Shown in pieces: positions 8,435 through 16,273 of a stretch of DNA of 64,000 bases. Origin of the DNA: Catelliglobosispora koreensis DSM 44566. Lineage in GTDB: Bacteria > Actinomycetota > Actinomycetes > Mycobacteriales > Micromonosporaceae. The stretch is from positions 1,319,911-1,383,910 of the forward strand of contig NZ_KB903249.1 of NCBI RefSeq assembly GCF_000379685.1. The letters are read 5' to 3'. The number at the start of each line of letters is the position of its first letter. The first letter of the stretch is position 1. The translations under genes were made by a program, and so were the position numbers. The notes beneath the pieces were generated by a model. The model was not told the origin of the DNA. It searched no databases and was given only the letters and a program-made list of their open reading frames with translations.

Positions 8435-8854
8435 CTAGCCCTCTACTTGAGACAGACGCCTGACCAGCATTTCCTTGAGCGACATCGACTCGCCATCGCG
8501 CCCACCCTCGCCGACGATCTTCGGCGGATCCTGCGGCGCGGGCGCGACACCCGTGAAGCGAGCCTGAAAGCTATGCGGCACAAGCAAAACGTAGTATTTC
8601 GCGTCCTCGCCGACCGCGATCGTGCGGGCCTGGTTGAGATACCACCCGCGCAGCTTCGTCTTGAACCGTGTGCTGCCGTTATAGGACTGGGCGCTCAGCG
8701 GCTCCGGCTGAAGTCCACGCGCCTTCGCCTCGCGCACGAAGTCAGCGACCAGCTCCCGCCCCTGCGCCGCCTCCGCGGCGCGCTGTCGCTCCAGCGCCGC
8801 ACTATGCGCCGCCACCGCCCGGTCCCGCTGCTCCCGCCACTGCGTCACGATCAA
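8435..8854 (-). CDS. Conserved hypothetical actinobacterial protein
   Basis: This 139-residue soluble protein has an N-terminal Arg/Ala/Glu-rich helix (about 5-50) that looks like a coiled coil. It is followed by a basic region RFKTKLRGWYLNQ and a strand YYVLLVP that resembles the core of other small actinobacterial proteins of unknown function. No catalytic motif is evident. It is divergent from the patatin gene with 25 bp between the start codons, so the two promoters overlap. Confidence 0.5.
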   Translation of the reverse strand: MIVTQWREQRDRAVAAHSAALERQRAAEAAQGRELVADFVREAKARGLQPEPLSAQSYNGSTRFKTKLRGWYLNQARTIAVGEDAKYYVLLVPHSFQARFTGVAPAPQDPPKIVGEGGRDGESMSLKEMLVRRLSQVEG

Positions 8855-8879
8855 ACTCTATCCGTGCCATAGTTGCCCG

Positions 8880-9722
8880 GTGAGCGACCAGACCCAAACG
8901 GTGAAGACGGCATTTGTGCTGGGCGGGGGTGGGGTGCTCGGGGCGCATGAGGTGGGCATGCTGCAGGCGCTCTACGAGGCGGGCATCCGGCCCGATGTCA
9001 TCGTCGGGACCTCGGTCGGGGCGATCAACGGGGTGTTCGCGGCGGCTTATCCGCACGATGTCGCGAAATTAGCTGACCTGTGGCGTTCACGCGTGGTGTC
9101 GGTTTTCGACATTTCGCTGGCGAAACGCGTCGGGACGTTTCTCAAGTCCGGCACACACATGCAGCCCAACGAAGGGCTCGCCGCGCTGCTCGCGGAGCTG
9201 CTGCCGGTCGAGCGCATCGAGGAGCTGGAGATCCCGTTCCAGTGCGTGGCGGCCAGCATTGAAAAGGCCACGGCGCACTGGTTCTGCGACGGCCCGGTTA
9301 TCCCAGCCGTGCTGGCATCCTCAGCGGTGCCCGGCATGCTGCCCGCGGTGCAAATCGGTGACGAGCACTTCCTCGACGGCGGACTCGTGCACAGCATCCC
9401 CGTCGGGCGGGCGGTAAGCCTTGGCGCGGAAGAGATCTACGTGCTGCACGTGGGGCGCATCGAGCAGCCGCTGACCGCACCCAAACGGCCGTGGCAACTC
9501 GGGATGGTCGCGTTCGAGATCGCGCGGCGGCACCGGTTCTTCGAGGAGATGGCGTCGCTGCCGAAGGAGGTCAAGGTGCACGTCCTGCCCGCGGGAGCCG
9601 ATCATCCAGTTAGTCGTGGCGATCTGTCCCCCTTGCGGTACCGGGACACTTCGCGTATCGATGTGCATATTCAGCGTGCGTACACCGCTTCGCGCTCCTA
9701 TTTGGAGGCTGCCGCGGCCTAA
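8880..9722 (+). CDS. Patatin-like phospholipase
   Basis: The 280-residue enzyme starts at GTG 8880. It has the patatin signature: oxyanion loop GGGGVLG at 15-21, nucleophile elbow GTSVG with Ser45, and the DGG motif with the catalytic Asp near 165. A Ser-Asp dyad hydrolase acting on acyl lipids is expected, probably membrane-associated from the inside as no signal peptide is present. The acyltransferase gene follows after 10 bases with a strong ribosome site, so deacylation and reacylation of a lipid may be coupled in this operon. Confidence 0.85.
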   Translation: MSDQTQTVKTAFVLGGGGVLGAHEVGMLQALYEAGIRPDVIVGTSVGAINGVFAAAYPHDVAKLADLWRSRVVSVFDISLAKRVGTFLKSGTHMQPNEGLAALLAELLPVERIEELEIPFQCVAASIEKATAHWFCDGPVIPAVLASSAVPGMLPAVQIGDEHFLDGGLVHSIPVGRAVSLGAEEIYVLHVGRIEQPLTAPKRPWQLGMVAFEIARRHRFFEEMASLPKEVKVHVLPAGADHPVSRGDLSPLRYRDTSRIDVHIQRAYTASRSYLEAAAA

Positions 9723-9732
9723 GGAGGATGTG

Positions 9733-10758
9733 GTGCCACCCCGGATCATTCGCCGTCTGATCTTCGCACCACTCGTCATCGTCATCACCCTGGGCTGGAT
9801 CGTGCTGCTGCCACTGCTGCTCATCCTGGCGGTCGTGGCGAGTCCGTCCCGGGCCGGCCGCCGGCGCATGCTGCGGCTCATCTTCTTCAGCGTCGCGTGG
9901 CTCGTGATGGAGTCGGCGGCGCTGTTCGCCAGTCTCGGCCTGTGGGTGGCAAGCGGATTCGGCGGCCGCCTCAAGACTCCCGCACACCAAGACCGGCATT
10001 ACGGTCTCGTGCGCTGGTTCATGGCCAACCTGTTCCGCATCATGACGAAGCTCTTCAAACTGACTGTCGAAATCGAGGAACCCGAACTCACCCCCGAAGA
10101 ACTGGCCGCGCGGCTGACGCGTCCCGTCATCGTCCTAAGCAGACACGCTGGACCGGGCGATTCGTTCCTCATCGTGAACCAGCTGCTCAGCCTGTATCGC
10201 CGGCGTCCCTGCATCGTGATGAAGGGCGCCCTGCAGTTCGACCCGATCCTCGATGTCGTCATCAACCGGCTGCCGCACGCGTTCGTGTGGCCGGGCAAGG
10301 GACCGGGAAGCGGTGTGACGCAAGAGATTACCCGTTTGGCGGGCGGGCTGGGCGACACCGACGCGCTGCTCATCTTCCCCGAAGGCGGCAACTTCACGCA
10401 CGGCCGCCGTGAGCGGGCGATCGAGCGACTCGAAACCCAAGGCCAGCATGAAGCGGCGGCCCGGGCACGGGGCATGTCCAATCTGCTCGCTCCACGCACC
10501 GGCGGAGTGCTTGCCGCCGTTGAGGCCGCGCCCACGGCAGACGTCATCTTCGTGGCGCACACGGGACTTGACGACCTCATCACGGCCCGTGACATCTGGC
10601 GCAGCCTGCCCATGGAACAGACCGTCAAATCGCGCTGGTGGCGCGTACGAGCCGCTGACATCCCACGGGACCGCGACGCTCAGGTGACCTGGCTCTACGG
10701 CTGGTGGGAGCAGATCGACACCTGGATCGCCGAGAACCGCCCGGTCCGCGTGCACTGA
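9733..10758 (+). CDS. 1-acylglycerol-3-phosphate acyltransferase-like (PlsC family)
   Basis: I chose GTG 9733 because GGAGG lies at 9723-9727, giving 341 residues. Earlier starts would run inside the patatin gene. Two N-terminal transmembrane helices (about 12-35 and 48-72) anchor it. The acyltransferase signature HX4D is seen as HAGPGD near 137-142 and the substrate block FPEGG near 215-219. It should transfer an acyl group to a lysolipid at the cytoplasmic membrane. It is longer than typical PlsC (about 240), with a C-terminal extension. It is coupled to the upstream patatin gene. Confidence 0.8.
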   Translation: MPPRIIRRLIFAPLVIVITLGWIVLLPLLLILAVVASPSRAGRRRMLRLIFFSVAWLVMESAALFASLGLWVASGFGGRLKTPAHQDRHYGLVRWFMANLFRIMTKLFKLTVEIEEPELTPEELAARLTRPVIVLSRHAGPGDSFLIVNQLLSLYRRRPCIVMKGALQFDPILDVVINRLPHAFVWPGKGPGSGVTQEITRLAGGLGDTDALLIFPEGGNFTHGRRERAIERLETQGQHEAAARARGMSNLLAPRTGGVLAAVEAAPTADVIFVAHTGLDDLITARDIWRSLPMEQTVKSRWWRVRAADIPRDRDAQVTWLYGWWEQIDTWIAENRPVRVH

Positions 10759-10780
10759 ACGCCACGGATACGATCGGCGC

Positions 10781-11398
10781 ATGGCAGAACGTGTGGGTGG
10801 ACGGCAGCCGGCCGCGACCGAGTCTGAGGTGCGGCACGAGGAGTGGGGCGACGCTGACATCAGTGGGCGGGCCGCCGAGCGTGTCGCCTTTATCGACATC
10901 GATCTGATCGAGGCGGCCAACGACGGGGCGGTCTTCACCGACTGCGTGTTTCGCGACTGCCAGTTCAACTCGTCGGTCCACCGCAACGCGGCATTCGTCA
11001 ACTGCACCTTCGTCGCGTGCTCGTTTTTCGACGTGACGTTTGAAGAATGCAAGCTGGTTGGCAGCATGTTCGATCGCTGCACGTTTGGCCTGCTGAAAGT
11101 CACCGGCGGCGACTGGTCCTACACCGGGTTGCCCGGCGCTGATCTAGCCAAGGCTGTGTTCACGGGTGTCCGCTTGCGTGAAGCCGACCTGACCGGCACG
11201 AGGTTTCCCGGCGCGACCTTGCGCGACGTCGACCTTTCCGGGGCGTCCTTGCATCAGGCCGACTTCACCAAAGCTGACCTGCGGGGCTCGGATCTGTCCA
11301 CATTGGACCCCTTGACCACCCAAGTCAAGGGAGCGATTATCGATGCCCAGCAAGCCATTACGCTCGCGGAAACACTCGGCTTAACCGTCAAGCCCTAG
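10781..11398 (+). CDS. Pentapeptide-repeat protein
   Basis: The 205-residue protein has degenerate repeats of the A(D/N)LXX type. In the first half they are Cys/Phe-rich (CVFRDC, CTFVAC, CSFFDV). In the second half they are classical (ADLAKA, ADLTGT, VDLSGA, ADFTKA, ADLRGS, about 125-180). Such repeats form a right-handed square beta-helix that can mimic DNA; some members protect gyrase from quinolones (Qnr/MfpA). Nothing here proves that function. Its last 18 bases overlap the convergent GNAT gene. Confidence 0.8.
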   Translation: MAERVGGRQPAATESEVRHEEWGDADISGRAAERVAFIDIDLIEAANDGAVFTDCVFRDCQFNSSVHRNAAFVNCTFVACSFFDVTFEECKLVGSMFDRCTFGLLKVTGGDWSYTGLPGADLAKAVFTGVRLREADLTGTRFPGATLRDVDLSGASLHQADFTKADLRGSDLSTLDPLTTQVKGAIIDAQQAITLAETLGLTVKP

Positions 11399-11821
11399 CT
11401 TGTACAGGATGAACCCGTCGAACGTCGCCACCTGGTCGTAGAGACGGCGTGCCGTCGTGTTGGATTCCCTTGTCGACCAGTAAACCCGGGCGCACCCTTG
11501 CTCACGCGCCCACTCGGCGACTGCGGCGATGAGAGCCCGCGCCACACCTTTGCCCCGCGCCTCCGGCGATGTGAACAGATCCTGCAAGTAGCACACGTCA
11601 GGACCGTTGGTGTGCGGGTGCTTCAAGAAGTGCGTGATGCCGACGAGCTCGCCGTCGAGCTTGGCGCCGAGAGCGTGAATTTCCGTCGCGGCCTGAAACC
11701 GTTGCCACGACTGGTCATAGACCGCCTGCGGCAATTCCCGCTCATAGAATGCGATGTAGGCCCGGAACAACCGCTCCCAGCCGGCCCGGTCGTCCTCGGT
11801 GAGTTTCGAGATGCTGATCAC
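11381..11821 (-). CDS. GNAT N-acetyltransferase
   Basis: This full-length 146-residue single-domain acetyltransferase starts at GTG 11821. The acetyl-CoA loop is visible as QDLFTSPEARGKGVARALI (about 83-101), with the later RVYWSTRESNTTARRLYDQ helix typical of motif B. It resembles YkwB/PhnO-type GNATs that act on small amines. It is convergent with the pentapeptide gene (18-bp overlap) and divergent from the small gene at 11869. Confidence 0.8.
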   Translation of the reverse strand: MISISKLTEDDRAGWERLFRAYIAFYERELPQAVYDQSWQRFQAATEIHALGAKLDGELVGITHFLKHPHTNGPDVCYLQDLFTSPEARGKGVARALIAAVAEWAREQGCARVYWSTRESNTTARRLYDQVATFDGFILYKLGLDG

Positions 11822-11868
11822 TTCGTCACTATAGATTCAAGAGCACCATCAATGGGTACGCGGAAAGC

Positions 11869-12150
11869 ATGCGCCTGCGCCCATCGAAGCTTGACGTCGC
11901 CGGAATCTCGCGCAAGCGCCGCGGCAAAGGTTTCTGCTTCCCCGCCAAGGGCGTGATAACGACGGAGTCCGATGTGGACAATGCGGCCGTGGCGGCCCTT
12001 ATCAAGGCACTCCTGCGGCGCGATGATGATGACCCTGAGGTGAAACACGTCAACGCCTACACCTGGCACGGCGTTACCATTGCGCCCGGCTCAGCAGACC
12101 CTTGGCAACGCGCGGAGCGCGCGGTCCTCAAGCTGCTGAGCCGGAACTAA
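11869..12150 (+). CDS. Small basic protein resembling the topoisomerase IB N-terminus
   Basis: The 93-residue product begins with RLRPSKLDV.GISRKRRGKGF, a pattern reminiscent of the N-terminal strand region of bacterial topoisomerase IB (LRRSD..GPGITRRRRGRGF). The second half (about 50-93) does not follow that family and has no catalytic Tyr. It may be a stand-alone DNA-binding module or a fusion remnant. The assignment rests on visual similarity only. A competing reading on the other strand (11818-12069) has no recognisable features. Confidence 0.4.
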   Translation: MRLRPSKLDVAGISRKRRGKGFCFPAKGVITTESDVDNAAVAALIKALLRRDDDDPEVKHVNAYTWHGVTIAPGSADPWQRAERAVLKLLSRN

Positions 12151-12155
12151 TTCAC

Positions 12156-12365
12156 TTACCGCCGCATCGCGTCGCTGGCCTTATCCTTTAGCTCGCCAGC
12201 CTTGTCCTTGACCTTGTCTTTGACGTCGTCGGCAGTCATCTTCGCCTTAGCCTTGGCCTGCTCGGCCATGCCTTCGGCTTGCATGCTTTCGTTATCGGTC
12301 CAGTCGCCAATCTTTTCCTTGGCCTTACCCTTGAGCTCTTCAGCCTTGTCGCGGGCGTCCTTCAT
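12156..12365 (-). CDS. CsbD-family stress protein
   Basis: The start at 12363-12365 is fixed by AGGAGG nine bases upstream on the minus strand and gives 69 residues. The whole chain is Lys/Ala/Glu/Asp-rich amphipathic helix with the CsbD pattern KAEELKGKAKEKIGDWTDNE and later KDKVKDKAGELKDKASD. Members are small hydrophilic proteins induced by general stress under SigB-type sigma factors. A possible promoter of that class lies upstream. A related helical protein is encoded at 30747-31013. Confidence 0.8.
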   Translation of the reverse strand: MKDARDKAEELKGKAKEKIGDWTDNESMQAEGMAEQAKAKAKMTADDVKDKVKDKAGELKDKASDAMRR

Positions 12366-12408
12366 GGTTCTTAACCTCCTGATATCGAGGCTCGGTTGCA
12401 CTACTAGG

Positions 12409-12433
12409 GTTCCCGGCTGGCTGTGGTTCAAAC
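12409..12433 (-). promoter_or_regulatory. Possible SigB/SigH-type promoter for the CsbD gene
   Basis: On the minus strand GTTT (12430-12433) is followed after 15 bases by GGGAAC (12409-12414), about 45 bases before the start codon. The layout fits the GTTT-N15-GGGTAT class used by stress sigma factors, with two mismatches in the -10. It is suggestive only. Confidence 0.35.
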
Positions 12434-12475
12434 GTGATCTGGCCCGAATTATGTTCTAAACGGAAATACGGAACA

Positions 12476-12895
12476 TTAAGTAACGTTTCCTAAGAGGTTA
12501 TCGGCACGGAGCTGGTCGAACACGAGTGTGTCCACAAGCGACACCCGATGACGGTCCGCGTAGGTGAACCACGCCATCTCGGCGATCTCGTTGCTGGGCT
12601 TAAGCATTCCGTCGTACGAAGCGAAATAGCACGCCATCGTGACCAGACGCGGTGTGTTTTGCGCGTCCGCCAGCGCCTCAAACACACCGTAAAGGCGCGC
12701 TGTCTCGCGCCTGATATCGACGGTCAGCTCCTCCTTGATCTCGCGCACGAGCGTGTCGAGGTCCTGCTCGCCCGCTTCACGTTTGCCGCCAGGAAAGTAG
12801 AACAGCTCGCGGCCGTGATTACGGGTGCTCAGAAGCTTGCCGTCCCGCAAGAGGATCCACGCGACTTTGTCGATGGGTGGGATGCTTTGTGTCAC
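12476..12895 (-). CDS. NUDIX hydrolase
   Basis: From GTG 12893-12895 the product is 139 residues. The NUDIX box is nearly canonical: GGKREAGEQDLDTLVREIKEEL fits GX5EX7REUXEEXGU apart from the final Gly, which is Thr. The preceding FYFPGGK strand-loop is typical of the 8-oxo-dGTP or nucleotide-hydrolysing subgroup. It should cleave a nucleoside diphosphate linked to another group, using Mg2+. It is divergent from the dehydratase/VOC gene with 23 bp between starts. Confidence 0.85.
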   Translation of the reverse strand: MTQSIPPIDKVAWILLRDGKLLSTRNHGRELFYFPGGKREAGEQDLDTLVREIKEELTVDIRRETARLYGVFEALADAQNTPRLVTMACYFASYDGMLKPSNEIAEMAWFTYADRHRVSLVDTLVFDQLRADNLLGNVT

Positions 12896-12918
12896 CTGGT
12901 TACCGTATCTTTTCGGGC

Positions 12919-13518
12919 ATGGCGAAGTTGACGCGGCAAGAGATGTCCGATGCGGTTTCCGGTTTGGGCTGGCGCTTTGTCTTGGGCCAAGTGCGCGCGA
13001 CAGTTCCCGTGCACACGCTGGCCCAAGGTGCCGAGGTGGCCACGTGGATCGCCTCCGGCGACGTGACCATCGACCTGCGCGCGACGGAAGTCTTGCTGGC
13101 GACACGCGACGTCGAACTGGCCGCCCAAATCACGAAAACGTTGCGCGAACACGGCTTTGACACCGTTCCGGGCCCGGTGCAAGCCTTGGAGCTCGCGATC
13201 GACGCGATTGACATCGACGCCATCCGCCCGTTTTGGAAAGCCGCGCTCGCCTACAACGACGATGACGACGGTGCCCTGAGCGACCCGTCCGGCCAGGGCC
13301 CTGCGGTGTGGTTCCAGCAAATGGAGGTGCCACGCCCGCAGCGCAACCGCATCCACTTCGACATTTCAGTGCCACACGACGTCGCGCGCGCCCGCATCGA
13401 CGCCGCCCTGGCCGCCGGCGGCACGCTCGTGTCCGACAAGGCGGCGCCAGCGTTCTGGGTGCTGTCCGATGTGGAGGGTAACGAAATCTGCGTCTGCACC
13501 TGGCAAGGCCGCGACTAA
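12919..13518 (+). CDS. Pterin-4a-carbinolamine dehydratase-like / VOC fusion protein
   Basis: This 199-residue protein has two parts. Residues 1-85 resemble the pterin-4a-carbinolamine dehydratase fold (LGWRF..., repeated strands ending ..AAQITKTLREHGFD), but the usual His-His pair of the active site is not visible. Residues 93-199 form a glyoxalase/VOC half (LELAIDAIDIDAIRPFWKAAL, RIHFDISVPHD, FWVLSDVEGNEICVC) with His near 142 and Glu near 191 as possible metal ligands. It overlaps the Mth938-like gene by one base, indicating translational coupling. The enzymatic role is unknown. Confidence 0.65.
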   Translation: MAKLTRQEMSDAVSGLGWRFVLGQVRATVPVHTLAQGAEVATWIASGDVTIDLRATEVLLATRDVELAAQITKTLREHGFDTVPGPVQALELAIDAIDIDAIRPFWKAALAYNDDDDGALSDPSGQGPAVWFQQMEVPRPQRNRIHFDISVPHDVARARIDAALAAGGTLVSDKAAPAFWVLSDVEGNEICVCTWQGRD

Positions 13519-13880
13519 TGCCGTCTCCCAAGGTGACGCATCTGTCCTGGGGCCGGATGGAGGTCGAAGGCCTAGGCACTGGCAAGGATTTCAAGCTCTA
13601 CCCCGGCGGTGGCCGGGCGTGGGACTGGTCCGAAACGGGAACACGGCATGACCCCGGCATCCAGCTCGCCGACGTCGAGGAGCTGCTGTCGCACGGCGCG
13701 ACCGTGGTCGTGCTCTCGCGTGGCATCGACCTGGTGCTGCAGGTGCAACCGGAAGTGGTTGCCGCGCTTGAGGCGCGAGGCTTGACCGTTCACGTGGCGC
13801 AAACGCAAGAGGCGGTCCGTCTTTACAACTCCCTATGCGACAGCGCTTCCGTTGGTGGGCTGTTTCACTCGACGTGTTGA
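13518..13880 (+). CDS. Mth938-like domain protein
   Basis: The 120-residue soluble protein has the Mth938/AAMDC pattern: HLSWGRMEVEGLG near the start, DFKLYPGGGRAWDWSETGTRHDPG (about 24-47) and a late LTVHVAQTQEAVRLYNSL. The family forms a small alpha/beta fold with no proven enzymatic activity. Its ATG overlaps the TAA of the upstream gene. I see no strong terminator after it within the next 90 bases. Confidence 0.75.
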   Translation: MPSPKVTHLSWGRMEVEGLGTGKDFKLYPGGGRAWDWSETGTRHDPGIQLADVEELLSHGATVVVLSRGIDLVLQVQPEVVAALEARGLTVHVAQTQEAVRLYNSLCDSASVGGLFHSTC

Positions 13881-13978
13881 GGGTTATCATGGCTGCGGTT
13901 GCGTTTGCGCTCCCGGCCGTGTCTCGCGGCTGACGCAGCTCATCAGGCCGAGCGCCTCACTTAACCGAGGTGATCCGC

Positions 13979-14281
13979 GTGGTGACCCTTTTCGCCATCG
14001 CCGCAGCCGCTTGGGGAGTCGTCATGGCTGTCGCTCCCGTGCTGCAAATCCGCCGCATGATTCAGCGGCGTTCGTCTGAAGACCTGTCCCTTGGCTACTT
14101 CGCCGTGCTGCTGCCCGGGTTCGCGCTGTGGCTCGGCTATGGCGTTGTCAGCCGAGACTGGGCGCTCATCGTGCCCAACATCGTCGCGTTGACCGTCACC
14201 ATCTCCACCATTATCGTCGCGTTGTTCATCCGCGCAGCCCACCGCGACCGCCCGCAGCCAGTTGAGCCAACGTCAAGTTGA
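13979..14281 (+). CDS. SemiSWEET / PQ-loop small transporter
   Basis: About 100 residues with three hydrophobic helices. The first carries the triple-helix-bundle signature APVLQIRRMIQRRSSEDLSLG, close to the SemiSWEET pattern P.P...ii..ks....s. The third helix has WALIVPNIVALTVT with the conserved Asn. SemiSWEETs dimerise and move sugars down their gradient. Consecutive GTG codons at 13979 and 13982 are possible starts, with GAGG at 13967-13970; GTG 13970 is less likely. Confidence 0.7.
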   Translation: MVTLFAIAAAAWGVVMAVAPVLQIRRMIQRRSSEDLSLGYFAVLLPGFALWLGYGVVSRDWALIVPNIVALTVTISTIIVALFIRAAHRDRPQPVEPTSS

Positions 14282-14334
14282 CGGTGGGCACCCAACCGGA
14301 CGTAGCCGCGTGCTGTGCCGCTTATGATGGCGCG

Positions 14335-14784
14335 ATGTCGCTCGCAGTGCGCTGGACTCGGCTGCTGATGGTGGTATTGGCAGCCAGCTTCACAGGCGCC
14401 GCCTTCGCCATCCGCGCCGCGATGGATGGGCCTATCCAACAGTACGCAGGCGCTGCCTTTTCCGCGGCCATCGTGTACACGATAGTGATCTTCATCTGGC
14501 CGCGGATCTCCCCACTCACCGCAGGCAGCGCCGCGATCGCCTACTGCTGGTTCATCGAGTTCGCACAGCTCACCCCGATACCCGCGGCACTGTCCCAACG
14601 CAACTGGCTCGCGCGCCAACTGCTAGGCGCCCAGTTCGACCTCATCGATGTCGCCTGGTACCCCGTGGGTGTCATCCCATTGGCCGCCGCGCATTGGTTC
14701 CTTCGTGCCCGCGCACGTTCCCAAACAGATGAGGCACCCGGTCCGCGAGCTAACGCAGGAGACCGGGAAGTTGCTGGCGGTTAA
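14335..14784 (+). CDS. DUF2809 membrane protein
   Basis: A 149-residue membrane protein with three to four helices. It shows the DUF2809 pattern: QYAGAAFSAAIVYT near 37-50, AYCWFIEFAQLT near 69-80 and DLIDVAWYPVGVIPLA near 104-119. Function is unknown for the family. Its last four bases overlap the convergent CYTH-domain gene. The C-terminal 25 residues are polar and probably cytoplasmic. Confidence 0.65.
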   Translation: MSLAVRWTRLLMVVLAASFTGAAFAIRAAMDGPIQQYAGAAFSAAIVYTIVIFIWPRISPLTAGSAAIAYCWFIEFAQLTPIPAALSQRNWLARQLLGAQFDLIDVAWYPVGVIPLAAAHWFLRARARSQTDEAPGPRANAGDREVAGG

Positions 14785-15293
14785 AAAGCCGGTATAGCAA
14801 CGGCGGTGGCGAGGGAGCCGCCGGAGAAGCGGTCGTCGTGGGTGACTTCGGTGCCAAAGAGCGGATCTGCCAAGGGAAGTTCGGTGGAGAGGTCTTCGAG
14901 TTCGATTTCGGCGAGCAGTAAGCCTTGCAGGTGGCCGTGGAACTCATCGACGGCGAAGGAGAACGGGCCGATCTGCCAGGCGCGGCGGGACTTTGTTAGC
15001 TGTGCGCCGGGGAGTGCTTGCAGGACAGCATGTTCAGCGGCGGTGAGGTACATGTTCGTGATGGCCACGACAGACGGGTCGGTGGGGTCGGGGCGCACTT
15101 TCTGGGTGAACTTGTGCACGATGTCGGTGCCGTTGGTGACCCGGCGCAGGCGCAACGTAGTACCAGATAGGTAATGGTCCTCAATGAGGCGCGGAGAGCC
15201 GGCTGAGGGCGGGAGGCCGGTGAGTAAGAACCGGCGCTCCCGTTCAGGCTTGGCGTAGGAGCCCTGGCCGGGCGCGCGCAGCCAGGAGGTCAT
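14781..15293 (-). CDS. CYTH-domain protein (triphosphate tunnel enzyme family)
   Basis: This 170-residue protein carries CYTH hallmarks on successive strands of the tunnel: ERRFLL (18-23), LRLRRV, HKFTQKVR, LTKSRRAW, FAVDEFHGHLQGLLLAEIELED. These charged pairs bind triphosphate and metal, so inorganic triphosphatase or an adenylate-cyclase-like reaction is plausible. The opening ExExK motif is reduced to PERERR. It overlaps the upstream epimerase gene by four bases in the same operon. Confidence 0.75.
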   Translation of the reverse strand: MTSWLRAPGQGSYAKPERERRFLLTGLPPSAGSPRLIEDHYLSGTTLRLRRVTNGTDIVHKFTQKVRPDPTDPSVVAITNMYLTAAEHAVLQALPGAQLTKSRRAWQIGPFSFAVDEFHGHLQGLLLAEIELEDLSTELPLADPLFGTEVTHDDRFSGGSLATAVAIPAF

Positions 15294-16255
15294 GAGCGTT
15301 CGTGCCAGGCTTTCAGGGCTTCGGCTTCACGCTCAGGGGACAGGAAAGTCGTGGGGACGGGTTCGTGGTCGAGCGTGTCCTTAATGGACTCCGCGAGCGA
15401 TCGGGGCACGAGGCCAGCGCCCAAAGCGGCTGACGGGTCGGCCGCGCTGAGCACGGACTCGAGTTCGCCTTCGGGCCACAGTGGAAGCAGGGCGCCAAGC
15501 TCTTGCTCCGTAACGAATTCCGGGTCGACCCAGGTGATGGTCGTGCCGGCCGGGGCTACGGTCGCGGCGATGGTGTCGAGCATGTCCTTGAAGCCGAACG
15601 GGGGAGCGGGGTGCACGGTGTGGAACGCGCCGGGCGCCGCGCGCTCGACCATGCGGACCGTCCAGTCGCCCAGGTCGCGGCCGTCGATGACTTGCAGGCC
15701 CCACTCGGGCTTGCCGGGAGCGAGCACCTCACCGCCAGCGGCGATGCGGTGCACCCAGTAGGTGAAGCGGCCGGTGTAGTCCAGCGGGCCGATCACGTAT
15801 GTGGGGCGGATGATGAGCGTGCTGGGACCGAAGGCCTCGACGGCGGCCTGCTCGCACATGACCTTCAGCGGGCCGTAGTTGTCGTTGGTGACCTTCTCCG
15901 GTTCCGGGTCGATCGGTTCGTGCAAACGGGACTGTTCGGAATATCCCGGCCCGTCTGGCTGACCGTAGGCGGAAACCGAGGAAATGAAGACGTACTGTCC
16001 AGCACCGTCGCCGAGCGCCTGAGCCAGCGCCTTCACCTGACGGGGGTAATAGGCCGAGACGTCAACCGTGGCGTCGAACTGGCGCCCGTGCAGTGCTGAC
16101 AGGTCCTCGTTGCGGTCGGTGAGCAGGTGTTCGGACGTGGGGAAGAGGTCAGACGGCCGCCGGTGCAACAGGGTCACGTCATGTCCAGCGGCTACGGCTG
16201 CGGCGGTGATGTGACGCCCAACGAAGCGGGTACCACCCACGATCAGTATGCGCAT
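15290..16255 (-). CDS. NAD-dependent epimerase/dehydratase (extended SDR)
   Basis: The 321-residue protein starts with the nucleotide-binding motif GGTRFVGR at 7-14. A FISSVSAYG strand supplies the Ser, and YGPLKVMCE near 147-155 supplies Tyr and Lys of the SDR catalytic site. The RPTYVIGPLDYTGRFTYWV segment is typical of isoflavone-reductase/CSP41-like SDRs acting on nucleotide sugars or RNA-binding relatives. It is the first gene of a two-gene operon with the CYTH gene and is divergent from the TetR gene, with 18 bp between start codons. Confidence 0.8.
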   Translation of the reverse strand: MRILIVGGTRFVGRHITAAAVAAGHDVTLLHRRPSDLFPTSEHLLTDRNEDLSALHGRQFDATVDVSAYYPRQVKALAQALGDGAGQYVFISSVSAYGQPDGPGYSEQSRLHEPIDPEPEKVTNDNYGPLKVMCEQAAVEAFGPSTLIIRPTYVIGPLDYTGRFTYWVHRIAAGGEVLAPGKPEWGLQVIDGRDLGDWTVRMVERAAPGAFHTVHPAPPFGFKDMLDTIAATVAPAGTTITWVDPEFVTEQELGALLPLWPEGELESVLSAADPSAALGAGLVPRSLAESIKDTLDHEPVPTTFLSPEREAEALKAWHERS

Positions 16256-16273
16256 GGCGCTATCTTGTCAGCC

